Shown here: in pieces, positions 34,273 through 47,517 of the stretch
How positions within the stretch are numbered: the stretch's first letter is position 1
Layout of the letters: each line of letters opens with the position of its first letter
From: Betaproteobacteria bacterium
GTDB taxonomy: Bacteria; Pseudomonadota; Gammaproteobacteria; Burkholderiales; Usitatibacteraceae
DNA: 64,000 nucleotides
Assembly: GCA_016711875.1 (NCBI GenBank)
Contig: JADJSD010000001.1
Coordinates: 682,001 to 746,000, forward strand
Reading direction: 5' to 3'
Notes under the pieces: model-generated
Databases searched by the model: none
Told to the model about the DNA's origin: nothing
Seen by the model: only the letters and a program-made list of their open reading frames with translations
Position numbers and translations under genes: made by a program

Positions 34273-34980
34273 ATGAGCCTCCTGAAACTGGAGAAAGTCG
34301 AAGTCCACTACGGCGGCATCCGCGCCGTGAAAGGCATCGACCTCACCGTGGAAAAAGGCGAGCTCGTCTGCCTCATCGGCGCCAACGGCGCGGGCAAGAC
34401 GACCACCCTGCGCGCCATCACCGGCCTCGCCCACGCCACCGGCCGCATCGAGTACGAAGGCGAGCAGATCGCCGGGAAGAAGTCCCACGAGATCGCCCGC
34501 CTGGGCCTCGCCCTCGTCCCGGAGGGCCGCGGCGTCTTCCCGCAGCTCACCATCGACGAGAACCTCGCGATGGGCGCCTACATGCGCCGCGACGCACCGG
34601 CCGTCGCGCATGACGTCGAGCGCGTCTTCTCCCTCTTCCCCCGCCTCAAGGAACGCCGCGGCCAGACGGCCGGCACGATGTCCGGCGGCGAGCAGCAGAT
34701 GCTCGCCATCGGCCGCGCGCTCATGAGCCGCCCGCGGCTGCTGCTGCTCGACGAGCCGAGCATGGGCCTCGCGCCGATCATGGTCGAGAAGATCTTCGAG
34801 GTGATCCGCCTCATCGCCGCCGAGGGCGTCACGATGCTGCTCGTGGAGCAGAACGCCAAGCTCGCCTTGGAGGCGAGCCACCGCGCCTACGTGCTGGAGA
34901 GCGGCCTGGTCACGATCTCGGGGGAAGCCTCGAAGCTCCTGGGCGACCCGCAGGTCCGGAGCGCCTACTTGGGCGAGTGA
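34273..34980 (+). CDS. livF: Branched-chain amino acid ABC transporter ATPase LivF
   Basis: A 235-residue ABC ATPase. Walker A GANGAGKTTT (about residues 37-46), LVPEGRGVFPQLT, signature MSGGEQQMLAIGRAL, Walker B LLLDEPSMGLAP and the switch region VEQNAK with Gln/Asn, all as in LivF. The ATG at 34273 lies 10 bp after the inserted element. With LivK, LivH, LivM and LivG it completes a five-protein uptake system. Confidence 0.88.
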   Translation: MSLLKLEKVEVHYGGIRAVKGIDLTVEKGELVCLIGANGAGKTTTLRAITGLAHATGRIEYEGEQIAGKKSHEIARLGLALVPEGRGVFPQLTIDENLAMGAYMRRDAPAVAHDVERVFSLFPRLKERRGQTAGTMSGGEQQMLAIGRALMSRPRLLLLDEPSMGLAPIMVEKIFEVIRLIAAEGVTMLLVEQNAKLALEASHRAYVLESGLVTISGEASKLLGDPQVRSAYLGE

Positions 34981-35109
34981 TTCCGGGAGCGGCTACACTT
35001 GCAACCTCCGGGTGACGGGCAGCACAGCGCCCCCCAGCCGGCCCGAAGACAACAACAACCGTTCGCGCCCCTTGGGCGCCCCGCCATCCCCCGACCCGAA
35101 CCGTTCCCC

Positions 35110-36888
35110 ATGTCCTCGCCCAAGGCCGCCCGAACGGCCCTCCTCGTCGCCATCGCGGCCGTCCTGCTGGGAACGCTCGCCTTCCTCTATTCGCGCACGG
35201 AGGCCATCGACTTCAAGCGCGACGCCCAGGCGCTCTCGCTCCTGCGGGAACTGCGCGACCTGGATACCCGCTGGGATGCCGACGCCGCCCGGCTCGCCTC
35301 GGCGCCGGCGGGTGCGCCCGCCCCGGCCGATCGAAGCGGGCCCCTGGCCCGCATCCTGCGCGAGCTCGAGTCCGCACTCCGCCCGGAAATCGCCTCCGCC
35401 CTGCCCCCGATCAAGCAGGGCATGACCGAGAAGGCCGCGGCCTGGACGTCCCTCAAGGAAAGGCACGCCCGGTCCGCCGAGGCCCTCGCCGCCGCGACGG
35501 CCGCCGCGACCGCCCTGTCCACCGAGGCCGGCAGCCTGCGGCTGCGCGATGCCCGCAACGCCGAGCGCTACACGGTGGTGGCGGGAGAGGCCGGCCAGCT
35601 GGTTTCCGCCGCCCGCCTCCTGGACCCCGATGCCTCCCCGCCCCCGCTCTTCGAAGCTCGCCTCGCCACCCTCAAGGAGGCCGCCCAGGCGGCCGACCCG
35701 GGCCTGGGTGCCACGGGCGCCAAGGCCGAGGCCGCCCTGCGCGACTTCCTCGCCGCCCGCGCCGAAGCGCGCAAGGCCGAGCAGAAGTTCTCCTTCCTCA
35801 CCGTCGGCGCCCGCGTGGAGCAGCTCGCGCAGAACCTCTCGCGCGGCATCGAGACCGCGCTCGAGGACAAGGAACGCTGGCGTGTCTATCTCTTCTTCTA
35901 CGCCGCGGCCCTGCTCATCGGCGTGGGCTACCTCGCCGCCCGCGTGGTCGCCGCCCAGGCCGCCCTCAAGGCCGCCAACGAAAGCCTCGAGATCCGCGTG
36001 AAGGAGCGCACGAAGGAGCTCTCCGAGACCCTCATCCGGCTCAAGGAATCCGAATCGCAGCTCGTGCAGAGCGAGAAGATGTCCTCGCTGGGCCAGATGG
36101 TCGCGGGCGTCGCGCACGAGATCAACACGCCCCTCGCCTACGTGAAGAACAGCGTCGCCACGGTGCGCGACCGCCTGCCGGAGCTCGAGGATTCCGTGCA
36201 CCAGTCCGAGCGCCTGCTGGGCCTGCTGCAATCGGACGCGCCGGACCCGCAGGCCCTGCAGGAGTCCTTCGCCACCACCACGGCCCGCCTCGCGCAGCTG
36301 AAGGATCACCAGGTGCTCGGCGACCTGCACGCGCTCACCAAGGACGGCCTGCACGGCATCGAGCAGATCTCCGAGCTGGTGGCGAACCTCAAGAACTTCT
36401 CGCGCCTGGACCGCAGCAAGATCGCCAGCTTCAACGTGAACGAGGGCCTGCTGTCGACCCTGCTCATCGCGCGGCCGCAGCTGCGCTCGGTGGAGGTGGA
36501 GCGGCGCTTCGGCGAGATCCGCTCCATCACCTGCTCGCCCTCGCAGGTGAACCAGGTGTTCCTCAACCTCGTCACCAACGCCGCGCAGGCCATGGAGCGC
36601 ACCGACGGCGTCATCGTCATCACCACGCGGCGCGAGGGCACGGACGCCGTCGCGGTCGAGGTGGCGGACAACGGCAAGGGCATCCCGCCCGAGGTGCTGC
36701 CCAAGATCTTCGATCCCTTCTTCACGACGAAGGAGGTCGGCAAGGGCACGGGCCTGGGGCTTTCCATCGTCTACAAGATCGTCGAACAGCACGGCGGCAA
36801 GATCGACGTAAAATCGACGGTCGGCAAGGGGACGATCTTCACCGTGGTGCTCCCGGTGAACCCGCCCGCCGAGCTCGCCACCACCTGA
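35110..36888 (+). CDS. Membrane-bound sensor histidine kinase
   Basis: A 592-residue kinase. TM1 at residues 8-27, a large periplasmic helical sensor (28-262, DAHL-like by its DFKRDAQALSLLRELRDLDT start), TM2 at about 264-282, a coiled coil (290-325), then HisKA with His336 (GVAHEINTPL) and HATPase_c with NLVTNAAQAM, VADNGKGIP and GTGLGLSIVYK. No HAMP or receiver domain is visible. The ATG at 35110 is set by the first helix. The next gene, a Ser/Thr kinase with receiver domains, starts 16 bp later and is its likely partner. Confidence 0.85.
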   Translation: MSSPKAARTALLVAIAAVLLGTLAFLYSRTEAIDFKRDAQALSLLRELRDLDTRWDADAARLASAPAGAPAPADRSGPLARILRELESALRPEIASALPPIKQGMTEKAAAWTSLKERHARSAEALAAATAAATALSTEAGSLRLRDARNAERYTVVAGEAGQLVSAARLLDPDASPPPLFEARLATLKEAAQAADPGLGATGAKAEAALRDFLAARAEARKAEQKFSFLTVGARVEQLAQNLSRGIETALEDKERWRVYLFFYAAALLIGVGYLAARVVAAQAALKAANESLEIRVKERTKELSETLIRLKESESQLVQSEKMSSLGQMVAGVAHEINTPLAYVKNSVATVRDRLPELEDSVHQSERLLGLLQSDAPDPQALQESFATTTARLAQLKDHQVLGDLHALTKDGLHGIEQISELVANLKNFSRLDRSKIASFNVNEGLLSTLLIARPQLRSVEVERRFGEIRSITCSPSQVNQVFLNLVTNAAQAMERTDGVIVITTRREGTDAVAVEVADNGKGIPPEVLPKIFDPFFTTKEVGKGTGLGLSIVYKIVEQHGGKIDVKSTVGKGTIFTVVLPVNPPAELATT

Positions 36889-36904
36889 CCACGAACGCGA
36901 GACC

Positions 36905-38827
<1,923 letters not shown>

Positions 38828-38960
38828 CGCCGGAATCACCGGGCTCACGCTGACGCCGTCACGCCCCATCCGCAAGCTTTGCAACCCGGCCACCAGGGGT
38901 CCGCTGATCGGATTGCGGGATCCCCTGCAGGCACACATCAACAGCAACCAGGAGATCCAC

Positions 38961-39989
38961 ATGCCAAGAAATCTTCGAACTCTCGCAATCGCCGCGATTC
39001 TCTGCGCGGCGGCCGGTTCAGCCTGGTCCGCACCGCCCGCGGCGAGCGCCGATCCCCTGCTCGCCATCGACCTCAACCGCGGCGCGATCATCGCCGACAT
39101 CGTCAGGAGCTTCGAGGGGCAGCCCGGCAGCGAGGGAGCGGCCCGGCTCGGGGAACGGCTCGAGAAGCTGCGCGCCGACCGGCTGCTCGCGGCGAGCCTT
39201 GCCTCCAGCCGCGTCTCCCTGGATGCCATCCTCGCCGAGTCCGATTCCCTGCGGCCCGCCACTTTCGTGCCGACGCAGGAAAAGGCCCTGGGCGAAGTCA
39301 TCCGCGACCTCGTCTACACCCCGATCGTGCCCTGCCCGATCGTCAACACGTTCACCAGCCCCATCGGACGGCTTCCCGCAGGAAGCACCACGGCCCTTGA
39401 AGCCGTCGCCACGGACTTCACCCCCCAGGGCGGCCAGAACAGCTGCGCCACGCTCTTGCCGGCGAACGTGGCGGCCATCGCCGCGCAGATCGCGGTGGTG
39501 AGCCCGTCGAACGAAGGCTGGCTGAACCTCTGGCCCGTGGGGCAGGCGCTTCCGAACAACGTGACCCTGGGCTACTACCGCAACCAGGCCGGCGACCTGC
39601 CCAACATCATCACCAACGGCGCGATCGTGCCGCTGTGCACCGGCTCCTGCGCCGGCGGCAAGGAGTTCAATCTCTTCACCGCCTCCGAGGCGGTAGTGAC
39701 CATCTCTGTCGTGGGCTACTTCGCGCCGCCGTTGGCCACCGCCCTGGATTGCACGACCGTTGCCGGGACTCCGACCAATGTGGCCGCGGGTGCGTACGTC
39801 TCGCTGCCGACCCAATTCTGTCCGGCCACCTATACGCCGATCAGCCAGGCCATCTCGGCGGGCGAGAACGTGTTGGTCGCCGACACCTACACGGCGGGCA
39901 ATGCCGGACAGATCTTCGTGAGAAGCCTGAGCGCCAACGCCCAGAACGTGACCCCGAAGCTCACCTGCTGCCGCGTACCGGGGCGCTAG
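38961..39989 (+). CDS. Secreted protein of unknown function
   Basis: A 342-residue exported protein: signal peptide (residues 1-28, ending AWSA), a helical section (residues 35-90) and a Cys-containing beta-rich section with PIVPCPIVNTFTSPIGRLPA, EGWLNLWPVGQALPNN and ASEAVVTISVVGYFAPP. Some secreted proteins share the last motif, but I cannot name a family. Eight or so Cys after the signal suggest disulphides. AGGAG precedes the ATG at 38961. There is no sorting tail. Confidence 0.55.
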   Translation: MPRNLRTLAIAAILCAAAGSAWSAPPAASADPLLAIDLNRGAIIADIVRSFEGQPGSEGAARLGERLEKLRADRLLAASLASSRVSLDAILAESDSLRPATFVPTQEKALGEVIRDLVYTPIVPCPIVNTFTSPIGRLPAGSTTALEAVATDFTPQGGQNSCATLLPANVAAIAAQIAVVSPSNEGWLNLWPVGQALPNNVTLGYYRNQAGDLPNIITNGAIVPLCTGSCAGGKEFNLFTASEAVVTISVVGYFAPPLATALDCTTVAGTPTNVAAGAYVSLPTQFCPATYTPISQAISAGENVLVADTYTAGNAGQIFVRSLSANAQNVTPKLTCCRVPGR

Positions 39990-40065
39990 CGCGATGGCGT
40001 TCCGCGGGCGCGAGCAGCCGATGCCCGAACCGTGCTCCCGCCCGCCCCTGTCGTAGAATCGATTC

Positions 40066-40851
40066 ATGACCACCCTCTCCAAAGACGACCTCGCCGACCT
40101 CAAGCGAGCCAAGCAGTTGCTCGAGAACCCCGGCCTCGTCGCGAAGCTGTCCTCGGTGCTCGGCTCGCCGGTCGAGAAGAGCGTGAAGATGCTGCCGCAG
40201 TCGTGGCAGAAGAACGTGCACAAGGCCACCGAAGGCGCGCTCATGAAGGCGCTCGACGTGGCGGTGACTTCGCTGGGAGAGCGCCCGCGCCTGAAAAGCC
40301 AGGACAACTGGCACCGCATGGCGGCGGCGGCATCCGGGGCCGTGGGCGGGGCCTTCGGCCTCGCGGCCCTCGCGTGGGAATTGCCGCTGTCGACGACGGT
40401 GATGCTGCGCTCCATCGCGGACATCGCCTCGAGCGAGGGCGAGAACCCCCGCCACATCGACACCAAGCTCGCGTGCCTCATGGTGTTCGCGCTCGGCTCG
40501 AACAAGGACAAGCGCGACAACGCCGCCGAGTCCGGCTACTTCGCCACGCGCGCGGCGCTCGCGTCGGCGGTATCGGAAGCCTCGAAGTACCTGGCGCAGA
40601 AGGGGCTCGCGAAGACGGGCGCCCCGGCGCTCATCCGCCTGGTGGCGGCGATCGGCGGGCGCTTCGGCGTGGTGGTGGGCGAGAAGGCGGCGGCGCAGGC
40701 CATCCCCATCATCGGCGCGGCCGGCGGCGCGGTGATCAACACCATCTTCATCGGGCACTACCAGGACATGGCGCGCGGCCACTTCATCGTGCGGCGCCTC
40801 GAGATGATCCACGGCGCCGATCCCGTGCGCGCCGCCTACGAGAAGATCTGA
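40066..40851 (+). CDS. EcsC family protein
   Basis: A 261-residue protein of the EcsC family: helical N terminus (DLKRAKQLLENPGLVAKLSSVLG), a Gly/Ala-rich amphipathic middle (AAAASGAVGGAFGLAALAWELP) and AGGAVINTIFIGHYQDMARGHF near the end. Family members are thought to be peripheral membrane or vesicle-related proteins, and function is not settled. One base separates its stop from the DUF1330 start, so they form a two-gene unit. Confidence 0.75.
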   Translation: MTTLSKDDLADLKRAKQLLENPGLVAKLSSVLGSPVEKSVKMLPQSWQKNVHKATEGALMKALDVAVTSLGERPRLKSQDNWHRMAAAASGAVGGAFGLAALAWELPLSTTVMLRSIADIASSEGENPRHIDTKLACLMVFALGSNKDKRDNAAESGYFATRAALASAVSEASKYLAQKGLAKTGAPALIRLVAAIGGRFGVVVGEKAAAQAIPIIGAAGGAVINTIFIGHYQDMARGHFIVRRLEMIHGADPVRAAYEKI

Positions 40852-40852
40852 C

Positions 40853-41146
40853 ATGGCCGCCTACGTCATCGCCGAGATCGAGATCACCGACCCCGAGGCC
40901 TACAAGGCCTACACGCAGGCCGTGCCCGCGACGATCGCGGCCTACGGCGGGCGCTTCATCGTGCGCGGCGGCGCAGCTGAGGTGCTGGAGGGCGAATGGC
41001 CCGCGCAGCGGCGCGTGATCCTCGAGTTCCCGAGCGTCGACGCCGCGCGCGCGTGGTGGGATTCACCCGAGTACGAAGGGCCGAAGGCCCAAAGAAAAGC
41101 GGCCTCGAAAGGCCGCTTGATCCTGCTGGAGGGGTTTGACGGCTAG
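40853..41146 (+). CDS. DUF1330 protein
   Basis: A 97-residue ferredoxin-like (dimeric alpha/beta barrel) protein: AAYVIAEIEITDPEAYKAYT, AAYGGRFIVRGG and VILEFPSVDAARAWWDSPEY, all DUF1330 hallmarks. Its biochemical role is unknown. The codons for RKAASKGRLI overlap a hairpin that, read on the other strand, is a terminator for the convergent rhlE gene. Confidence 0.8.
   Translation: MAAYVIAEIEITDPEAYKAYTQAVPATIAAYGGRFIVRGGAAEVLEGEWPAQRRVILEFPSVDAARAWWDSPEYEGPKAQRKAASKGRLILLEGFDG
41090..41118 (-). terminator. Terminator of rhlE inside the end of the DUF1330 gene
   Basis: AAGCGGCC (41097-41104) pairs with GGCCGCTT (41111-41118) around a 6-nt loop. On the minus strand the hairpin is followed by TTTTCTTT, 47 bp past the rhlE stop. 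It lies within the coding part of the convergent gene. Confidence 0.7.
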
Positions 41147-41164
41147 TTAGCCCGTCAAGTCGCT

Positions 41165-42415
<1,251 letters not shown>

Positions 42416-42690
42416 TTGGCGATTCTTCCGGCACGGCCCTTCCGGTGGCCGCGCATTCCAGCGATGGCAAAAAGAGGACACGCCGCCCGACTGCGGAAAC
42501 GGGAGTGCTTGCAACGCCAGGGGATTACCGGGACGCGACAAGTCGGCAGGCCAAGACACCGGCACCAACCGATTCGCGAGCCCAGAAGGAAGAACCTGCG
42601 GGGAACTGCTGCGGAAGCGAAGAACACCGCTTCGGGAGGTCAGGGACGATGAACGATTGCGGTGAAAAACGCGTGTTGCTGCACCGCACA
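42416..42690 (-). other. Long untranslated leader of rhlE
   Basis: The gap between rhlE and hemF holds no supported gene. If the promoter at 42697-42726 is used, this region is transcribed as a leader. Long leaders are known for cold-induced RNA helicase mRNAs, but I see no conserved regulatory motif. Confidence 0.4.
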
Positions 42691-42696
42691 ACCGGG

Positions 42697-42726
42697 ACTA
42701 TACGCGAGAAGGTCCTGATTCTGCAA
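42697..42726 (-). promoter_or_regulatory. Sigma70-like promoter for rhlE
   Basis: On the minus strand TTGCAG (42726-42721), an 18-bp spacer and TATAGT (42702-42697). A good match for a vegetative promoter, pointing at rhlE. Confidence 0.5.
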
Positions 42727-42734
42727 GGACTTTC

Positions 42735-43646
42735 TCAGGCGCCCGCCCATTCCTTCGGCACGAGGAAGTCGGTGTAGAGCTTCGCTTCCGGCGTGCCCGC
42801 TTCCGGTTTCCAGTCGTAGCGCCACTTCACCAGCGGCGGCAGCGACATGAGGATCGACTCCGTCCGCCCGCCCGACTGCAGGCCGAAATGGGTGCCGCGG
42901 TCCCAGACCAGGTTGAACTCCACGTACCGTCCGCGCCGGTAGCACTGGAAGTCGCGCTCGCGTTCGCCCCACGCGATGTCGCGGCGGCGCTCGGCGATCG
43001 GCGAATACGCGGGAATGAAGGCGTTGCCCACAGCCTGCATCACCGCGAAGCTCTTCTCGAAGCCGGCCTCGTTGAAATCGTCGAAGAACGTGCCGCCGAT
43101 GCCGCGCGGCTCCTGCCGGTGCTTGTTGTAGAAGTACTCGTCGCACCACTTCTTGAAGCGCGGGTGCAGCAGGGGATCGACCGCGTCGAGCGCCTGCTTG
43201 TTGGCGCGGTGGAAATGCGCGCAGTCCTCCTCGAAGCCGTAGTAGGGCGTGAGGTCCATGCCGCCGCCGAACCACCACACGCCCTTGGCCGGGTCGCCAT
43301 CGGGGCTCTTCGCGGCGAAGAAGCGAACGTTCATGTGCACGGTGGGCACGTACGGGTTCTCGGGATGGAAGACGAGCGAGACGCCCATCGCCTCCCAGGG
43401 CCGGCCGGCGATCTCGGGCCGGTGCGCGCTCGCCGAGGGCGGGAGCTTGGTGCCCATCACGTGGGAGAAGCCGACGCCACCGCGCTCGAGGAGCTTGCCG
43501 CCTTCCACCAGGCGCGAAGTGCCGCCGCCGCCTTCGGGGCGTTCCCAGGAATCGCGGATGAACGCCTTGCCGCCCAGCTCGCCGAAGTGATCGACGATGC
43601 GGTCCTGGAGTCCGGTGAGGTACTGCTTGACGGCGGCGATGTCCAT
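42735..43646 (-). CDS. hemF: Oxygen-dependent coproporphyrinogen III oxidase
   Basis: A 303-residue haem synthesis enzyme that decarboxylates coproporphyrinogen III to protoporphyrinogen IX using O2. The family core is clear: [43 protein letters not shown] (with conserved acids and His), [34 protein letters not shown] and ESILMSLPP. The ATG at 43646 gives the usual N terminus. It lies 32 bp after purD, an order common in betaproteobacteria. Confidence 0.92.
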   Translation of the reverse strand: MDIAAVKQYLTGLQDRIVDHFGELGGKAFIRDSWERPEGGGGTSRLVEGGKLLERGGVGFSHVMGTKLPPSASAHRPEIAGRPWEAMGVSLVFHPENPYVPTVHMNVRFFAAKSPDGDPAKGVWWFGGGMDLTPYYGFEEDCAHFHRANKQALDAVDPLLHPRFKKWCDEYFYNKHRQEPRGIGGTFFDDFNEAGFEKSFAVMQAVGNAFIPAYSPIAERRRDIAWGERERDFQCYRRGRYVEFNLVWDRGTHFGLQSGGRTESILMSLPPLVKWRYDWKPEAGTPEAKLYTDFLVPKEWAGA

Positions 43647-43678
43647 GCGGGGTTCCGGGTGTCTTCGAACCCGCGATT

Positions 43679-44953
43679 CTACGTGCGCCGGTGGATGGCG
43701 CGGTGGCCGATGTCCTTGCGGTACTGCATGCCGTCGAAGCGGATCTTCGCGGCCACCTCGTAGGCGCGGTCGGCGGCGATCTTCACCTTGTCGCCCAGGG
43801 CCGTGACGCACAGCACGCGCCCGCCGCTCGTGACCACCTGCCCGTCCTGCATCGCCGTGCCCGCGTGGAAGACGTGGAAGTCGTCCTCGTCCTTCGGCAG
43901 GCCCGTGATGGCGTCGCCCTTGCGAGGCGAATCCGGATAGCCCGCGGCGGCGAGCACGATGCCGAGCGCGGCGCGGCGGTCCCAGTCAGCCTCCGCCGCG
44001 TCGAGCGTTCCGGCGATGGCGTGCTCGACGAGGTCCACGAAGTCGCTCTTGAGCCGCATCAGGATGGGCTGCGTCTCGGGGTCGCCCAGGCGGCAGTTGA
44101 ACTCCACCACGCGCGGGGCGCCCGCGGAGTCGATCATGAGGCCCGCATAGAGGAAGCCGGTGTACGGCATGCCGTCGGCCTCCATGCCCTTGAGCGTGGG
44201 GTTGATGACCTCGCGCATCACGCGGGCGTGGACGTCCGGCGTCACCACGGGCGCGGGCGAATAGGCGCCCATGCCGCCGGTGTTGGGCCCCTGGTCGCCG
44301 TCGAAGATCCGCTTGTGGTCCTGGGAGGAGGCGAAGGCGAGCGCGGTCCGGCCATCGGCCATCACGATGAAGCTGGCCTCCTCACCCGCCATGAATTCCT
44401 CGATGACCACGCGGTGGCCGGCTTCGCCCATGCCGCCGCCCTCGAGCATCATGTCGATGGCGTCGTGGGCCTCCTTCGCCGTCATCGCGACGACGACGCC
44501 CTTGCCCGCGGCGAGCCCGTCGGCCTTGATGACGATGGGGGCGCCTTTCTCATCGACGTAGGCGTGGGCCGCCTTCGCATCCGTGAACGTCCCGTAGTAC
44601 GCCGTCGGGATGCCGTGGCGCACCATGAAGCGCTTGGCGAAATCCTTCGAGGCCTCGAGCTGCGCCGCGGCCTTCGTGGGGCCGAAGATCCTGAGGCCCT
44701 CGGCGCGGAAGCGGTCGACGATGCCCGCGGCGAGCGGCGCCTCGGGGCCCACCACCGTGAGCGCGATGCCTTCCTGCTTCGCGAGCGCGACCAGTTCGTC
44801 GTGCGACGAGCCGGCCACGTTCTGCAGGCCCTCCTCCCGGCCCGTGCCCGCGTTGCCGGGCGCGACGAGCACGCGCGAGACGCGGGGGGACTGCGCGATC
44901 TTCCAGGCGAGGGCGTGCTCCCGGCCGCCCGATCCGATGACGAGGACCTTCAC
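43679..44953 (-). CDS. purD: Phosphoribosylamine-glycine ligase
   Basis: A 424-residue ATP-grasp enzyme for the second step of purine synthesis, joining glycine to phosphoribosylamine. [16 protein letters not shown] at the N terminus, the ATP-grasp core [35 protein letters not shown] and [12 protein letters not shown] are all present. The start is a GTG at 44953, 2 bp after the purH stop, so purH-purD are coupled. Full length. Confidence 0.92.
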   Translation of the reverse strand: MKVLVIGSGGREHALAWKIAQSPRVSRVLVAPGNAGTGREEGLQNVAGSSHDELVALAKQEGIALTVVGPEAPLAAGIVDRFRAEGLRIFGPTKAAAQLEASKDFAKRFMVRHGIPTAYYGTFTDAKAAHAYVDEKGAPIVIKADGLAAGKGVVVAMTAKEAHDAIDMMLEGGGMGEAGHRVVIEEFMAGEEASFIVMADGRTALAFASSQDHKRIFDGDQGPNTGGMGAYSPAPVVTPDVHARVMREVINPTLKGMEADGMPYTGFLYAGLMIDSAGAPRVVEFNCRLGDPETQPILMRLKSDFVDLVEHAIAGTLDAAEADWDRRAALGIVLAAAGYPDSPRKGDAITGLPKDEDDFHVFHAGTAMQDGQVVTSGGRVLCVTALGDKVKIAADRAYEVAAKIRFDGMQYRKDIGHRAIHRRT

Positions 44954-44955
44954 GG

Positions 44956-45450
44956 CTAGTGGCGGAAGTGGCGCATGCCGGTGACGACCATGGCGAGGCC
45001 ATGCTCGTCCGCGGCGGCGAACACCTCGTCGTCGCGCATGCTGCCGCCGGGCTGGATGACCGCCTTCGCGCCCGCGTTCGCGATGACGTCCAGGCCGTCG
45101 CGGAAGGGGAAGAAGGCATCGGATGCCGCCACCGACCCCTGCAGCGAAAGGCCCGCGTTCTTCGCCTTGATGGCGGCGATGCGGGTGGAATCCACGCGGC
45201 TCATCTGGCCGGCGCCGACGCCGAGCGTCATGCCCTGCCCGCAGAAGACGATGGCGTTCGACTTCACGAACTTGGCCACGCGGAAGGCGAAGATGAGGTC
45301 GTTCATCTCGGCATCCGTGGGCTTGCGCTTCGTCACCACCTTGAGCTGCGCGACGTCGAAATCGTCCGGCGTCTGCACGAGAAGGCCCCCGCCCACGCGC
45401 TTCATGTCGAGGCGGTTCTGGTCGCGGGCGAGGTCGATGGTGAGCGCCCG
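44956..45450 (-). CDS. purH: PurH (AICAR transformylase part), 5' end lost
   Basis: The last 160 or so residues of the bifunctional AICAR formyltransferase/IMP cyclohydrolase: [78 protein letters not shown] and the end GMRHFRH. Normal length is about 525 residues. The frame runs into a GC homopolymer tract at about 45465, where similarity to PurH stops abruptly. As purH is essential for purine synthesis, truncation by misassembly is more likely than a real deletion. Confidence 0.85.
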   Translation of the reverse strand, partial: RALTIDLARDQNRLDMKRVGGGLLVQTPDDFDVAQLKVVTKRKPTDAEMNDLIFAFRVAKFVKSNAIVFCGQGMTLGVGAGQMSRVDSTRIAAIKAKNAGLSLQGSVAASDAFFPFRDGLDVIANAGAKAVIQPGGSMRDDEVFAAADEHGLAMVVTGMRHFRH

Positions 45451-45464
45451 CGTGGGCCGAAGAC

Positions 45465-47425
45465 CCATCGCCGGCCCCGGCGGGGCCCCCCCCCCCGCGG
45501 CCGCGCGCGGGGGCCCGGGGGCGCAGCTCTGGCCGATCCACACCACTATGTCGGCACGAGCGATCGAGTTGTCGGCGAGTTTGTCCGGGCCGTGGGCCTT
45601 GATGACATCTTCGGCCGCCTGATGCCACCAGCCGCGCTGTCGAGGTCCATCAGGGGTAGTCCTGGCGTTCCTGCTCGATACGTAGTTTGCCGCGCTCGAT
45701 GTCGATGAGGTAGGCGCGCTCTTGCCGTCCGCTCGCCGTGAAATTTGGGCAACCCGCCCCTCCCTTGGCTGGTCGGAGAACGAGTAGTCGCGACAATCCG
45801 GCTGCGAGCAAATCGCCATCCACCAAAATCAGCGGGGTGTTGCCCTGCATCTCGGCGCAAAGCTGCGGAATGCCGACGAAAAATGCGCCGCGCTGGGAGG
45901 GCGCCGACGCTGTGAGTACTCTGGCTTGATGGCGTTCGATTTGGTGTTCGACAGCAGCGCGTTCCTTCGCGCTTCCGATACTCGCAACGGAATCTTGCAG
46001 TGCCGCAGCAGGTATCTCGCCGCGGATCGTCACCAATGTTCCGCCAGAGTTCAATGTCTGCACTTCGATCACCTCGCGCGGCTGCTGCTGGGCTAGAGAC
46101 GGGCCGTCTTGTCCGTGACCTCGAACGGGGTCGTCACGGTGGTCGCGGGTTCACCCCCGGGCGCGCGGCTCGCCCCCGGGGGGGGCCCGCCGGCGCGGGG
46201 CCGGCCCCCCGCCCCCCGCCCGGGGGGGCGCCCGCCCCGCCCCGGCGGGGCGCGGGGGCCCGGGGTGCCGATTCACCGAACAAGTTGCCGGATCGAGGTT
46301 GCACGACCGAGGCTACCGCCCTCCAACTCCTCGAAAGCCCATCGCGGACCCCGTTTGTCCGCCAACCGTTCGCGACTTGTGCGGTCACTTCCGCGCTCAC
46401 CCAGGGGCGTAGGCTCGCCCCCAACCGCTCGTCGTTTTCGCGGTCTGGCATAGGGCAGCGCAGCACCCGGCCCAACAACTGCTCCAGCGCCGTCGCCCCC
46501 CCCCCCCCCCCCCCCCCCCCCCGCCCCGATCGAATGCCGCGTTGCACGGTGCAGAACACATAGGCGAAGGAACAGTCCCACCCTCCTTCAGCGCCTGCAC
46601 GGTGATCGGTACGAACTCGATCGGCGAGGTTCTATCGAACAGGTTTACACCGTCCAGTTCGCGCTGGCTACCCGATTGCCACGGCGATACGCCGCTCCTC
46701 GATTCGATGCGCTTCCATCAGGCGCTGCTTCAGCTTCTCTACCGGACCTCGCCGTTCACACCCTTGTCCCGGCTTGGAACAGCACGATGGGCCGTACATA
46801 GTCCGACTCGGTTGGGCAGCCCGGCCAACGATTCGCGTGTCAACACCGCGTCCGCACCGCCTCCTGCCAGTTAGGATGAGGGGAGAACGACCGGGGGGGT
46901 TCGGCAACTTGATCATGTTCTTCGCCTTCAGAGCCTGGGCGGACACCTTGAAAAGCACGTTTTGCGTGGGTGCCGGGCCGTCGCGGTCGATCCAATTACG
47001 CAGGCCGGCCCGCGAATGCGCTTCGATCACTGCCAGGGAAAGGGGGGGGGGGGGGGGGGGGGCGCCCTGCGCGTTGTGGTATGCCCCTCGTCGACCATCA
47101 CGATGGGCCCGGTACCACGCCAGCAAGTTGGCGAAGCGCCGCTTCACCTTGCCCGAGATCTACTCGAGGTGCAGGCAGCGCTGAGCTCCCGGATGCGCTC
47201 GCGCGTCCGCCTCGCCAATTCGCGGCCGCGCCGCCGCCGGCCCCGCCCCGGCGGCCCCCGGCCCGGGGGGGGCGCCGCGCGGCCCCGCCGGGGGGCCGCC
47301 CGCCACGGGGGGGGCACCGCGCGCCCGCCCGGCGCGCAGGGGCACGCGGCGCCCGCCCGCGCCGCCGGCCGGCACCGCAGCGGACCCGGGCGCGCCGCGC
47401 GCACGCGGACGGGCGGGCCGGGCCA
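45465..47425. other. GC-homopolymer blocks in a doubtful tract
   Basis: Low-complexity G/C-only or nearly G/C-only blocks at about 45472-45531, 46145-46265, 46497-46523 (a long C run), 47041-47062 (a G run of about 20) and 47222-47425. They split the helicase fragments and sit at the break points of purH and the hydantoinase gene. Not gene-like; probably sequencing or assembly error. Confidence 0.6.
45530..47215 (-). pseudogene. Scrambled type III restriction helicase (Res-like) fragments
   Basis: Read on the minus strand from 47215, in at least six frame changes, pieces of one helicase follow each other in order: RRFANLLAWYRAHR, a DEGH-like Walker B, PAPTQNVLFKVSAQALKAKN, VEKLKQRLMEAHRIEERRIA, an EQLLGRVLR-like motif VI, AEVTAQVANGW, then IEVQTLNSGGTLVTIRGEIP, GIPQLCAEMQGN and [20 protein letters not shown]. 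This is the central and C-terminal part of a type III restriction-type helicase, interrupted by GC runs. Whether it is a decayed gene or unreliable sequence cannot be decided here. Confidence 0.6.
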
Positions 47426-47517
47426 CGCCTTCAGGAACGGCCCTTGGTCGTCGGAGACGGCGGTGAACTGCGGTCCGAACGCCGCCTTGTACTTGTACAG
47501 CATTTCTATTGATGGTT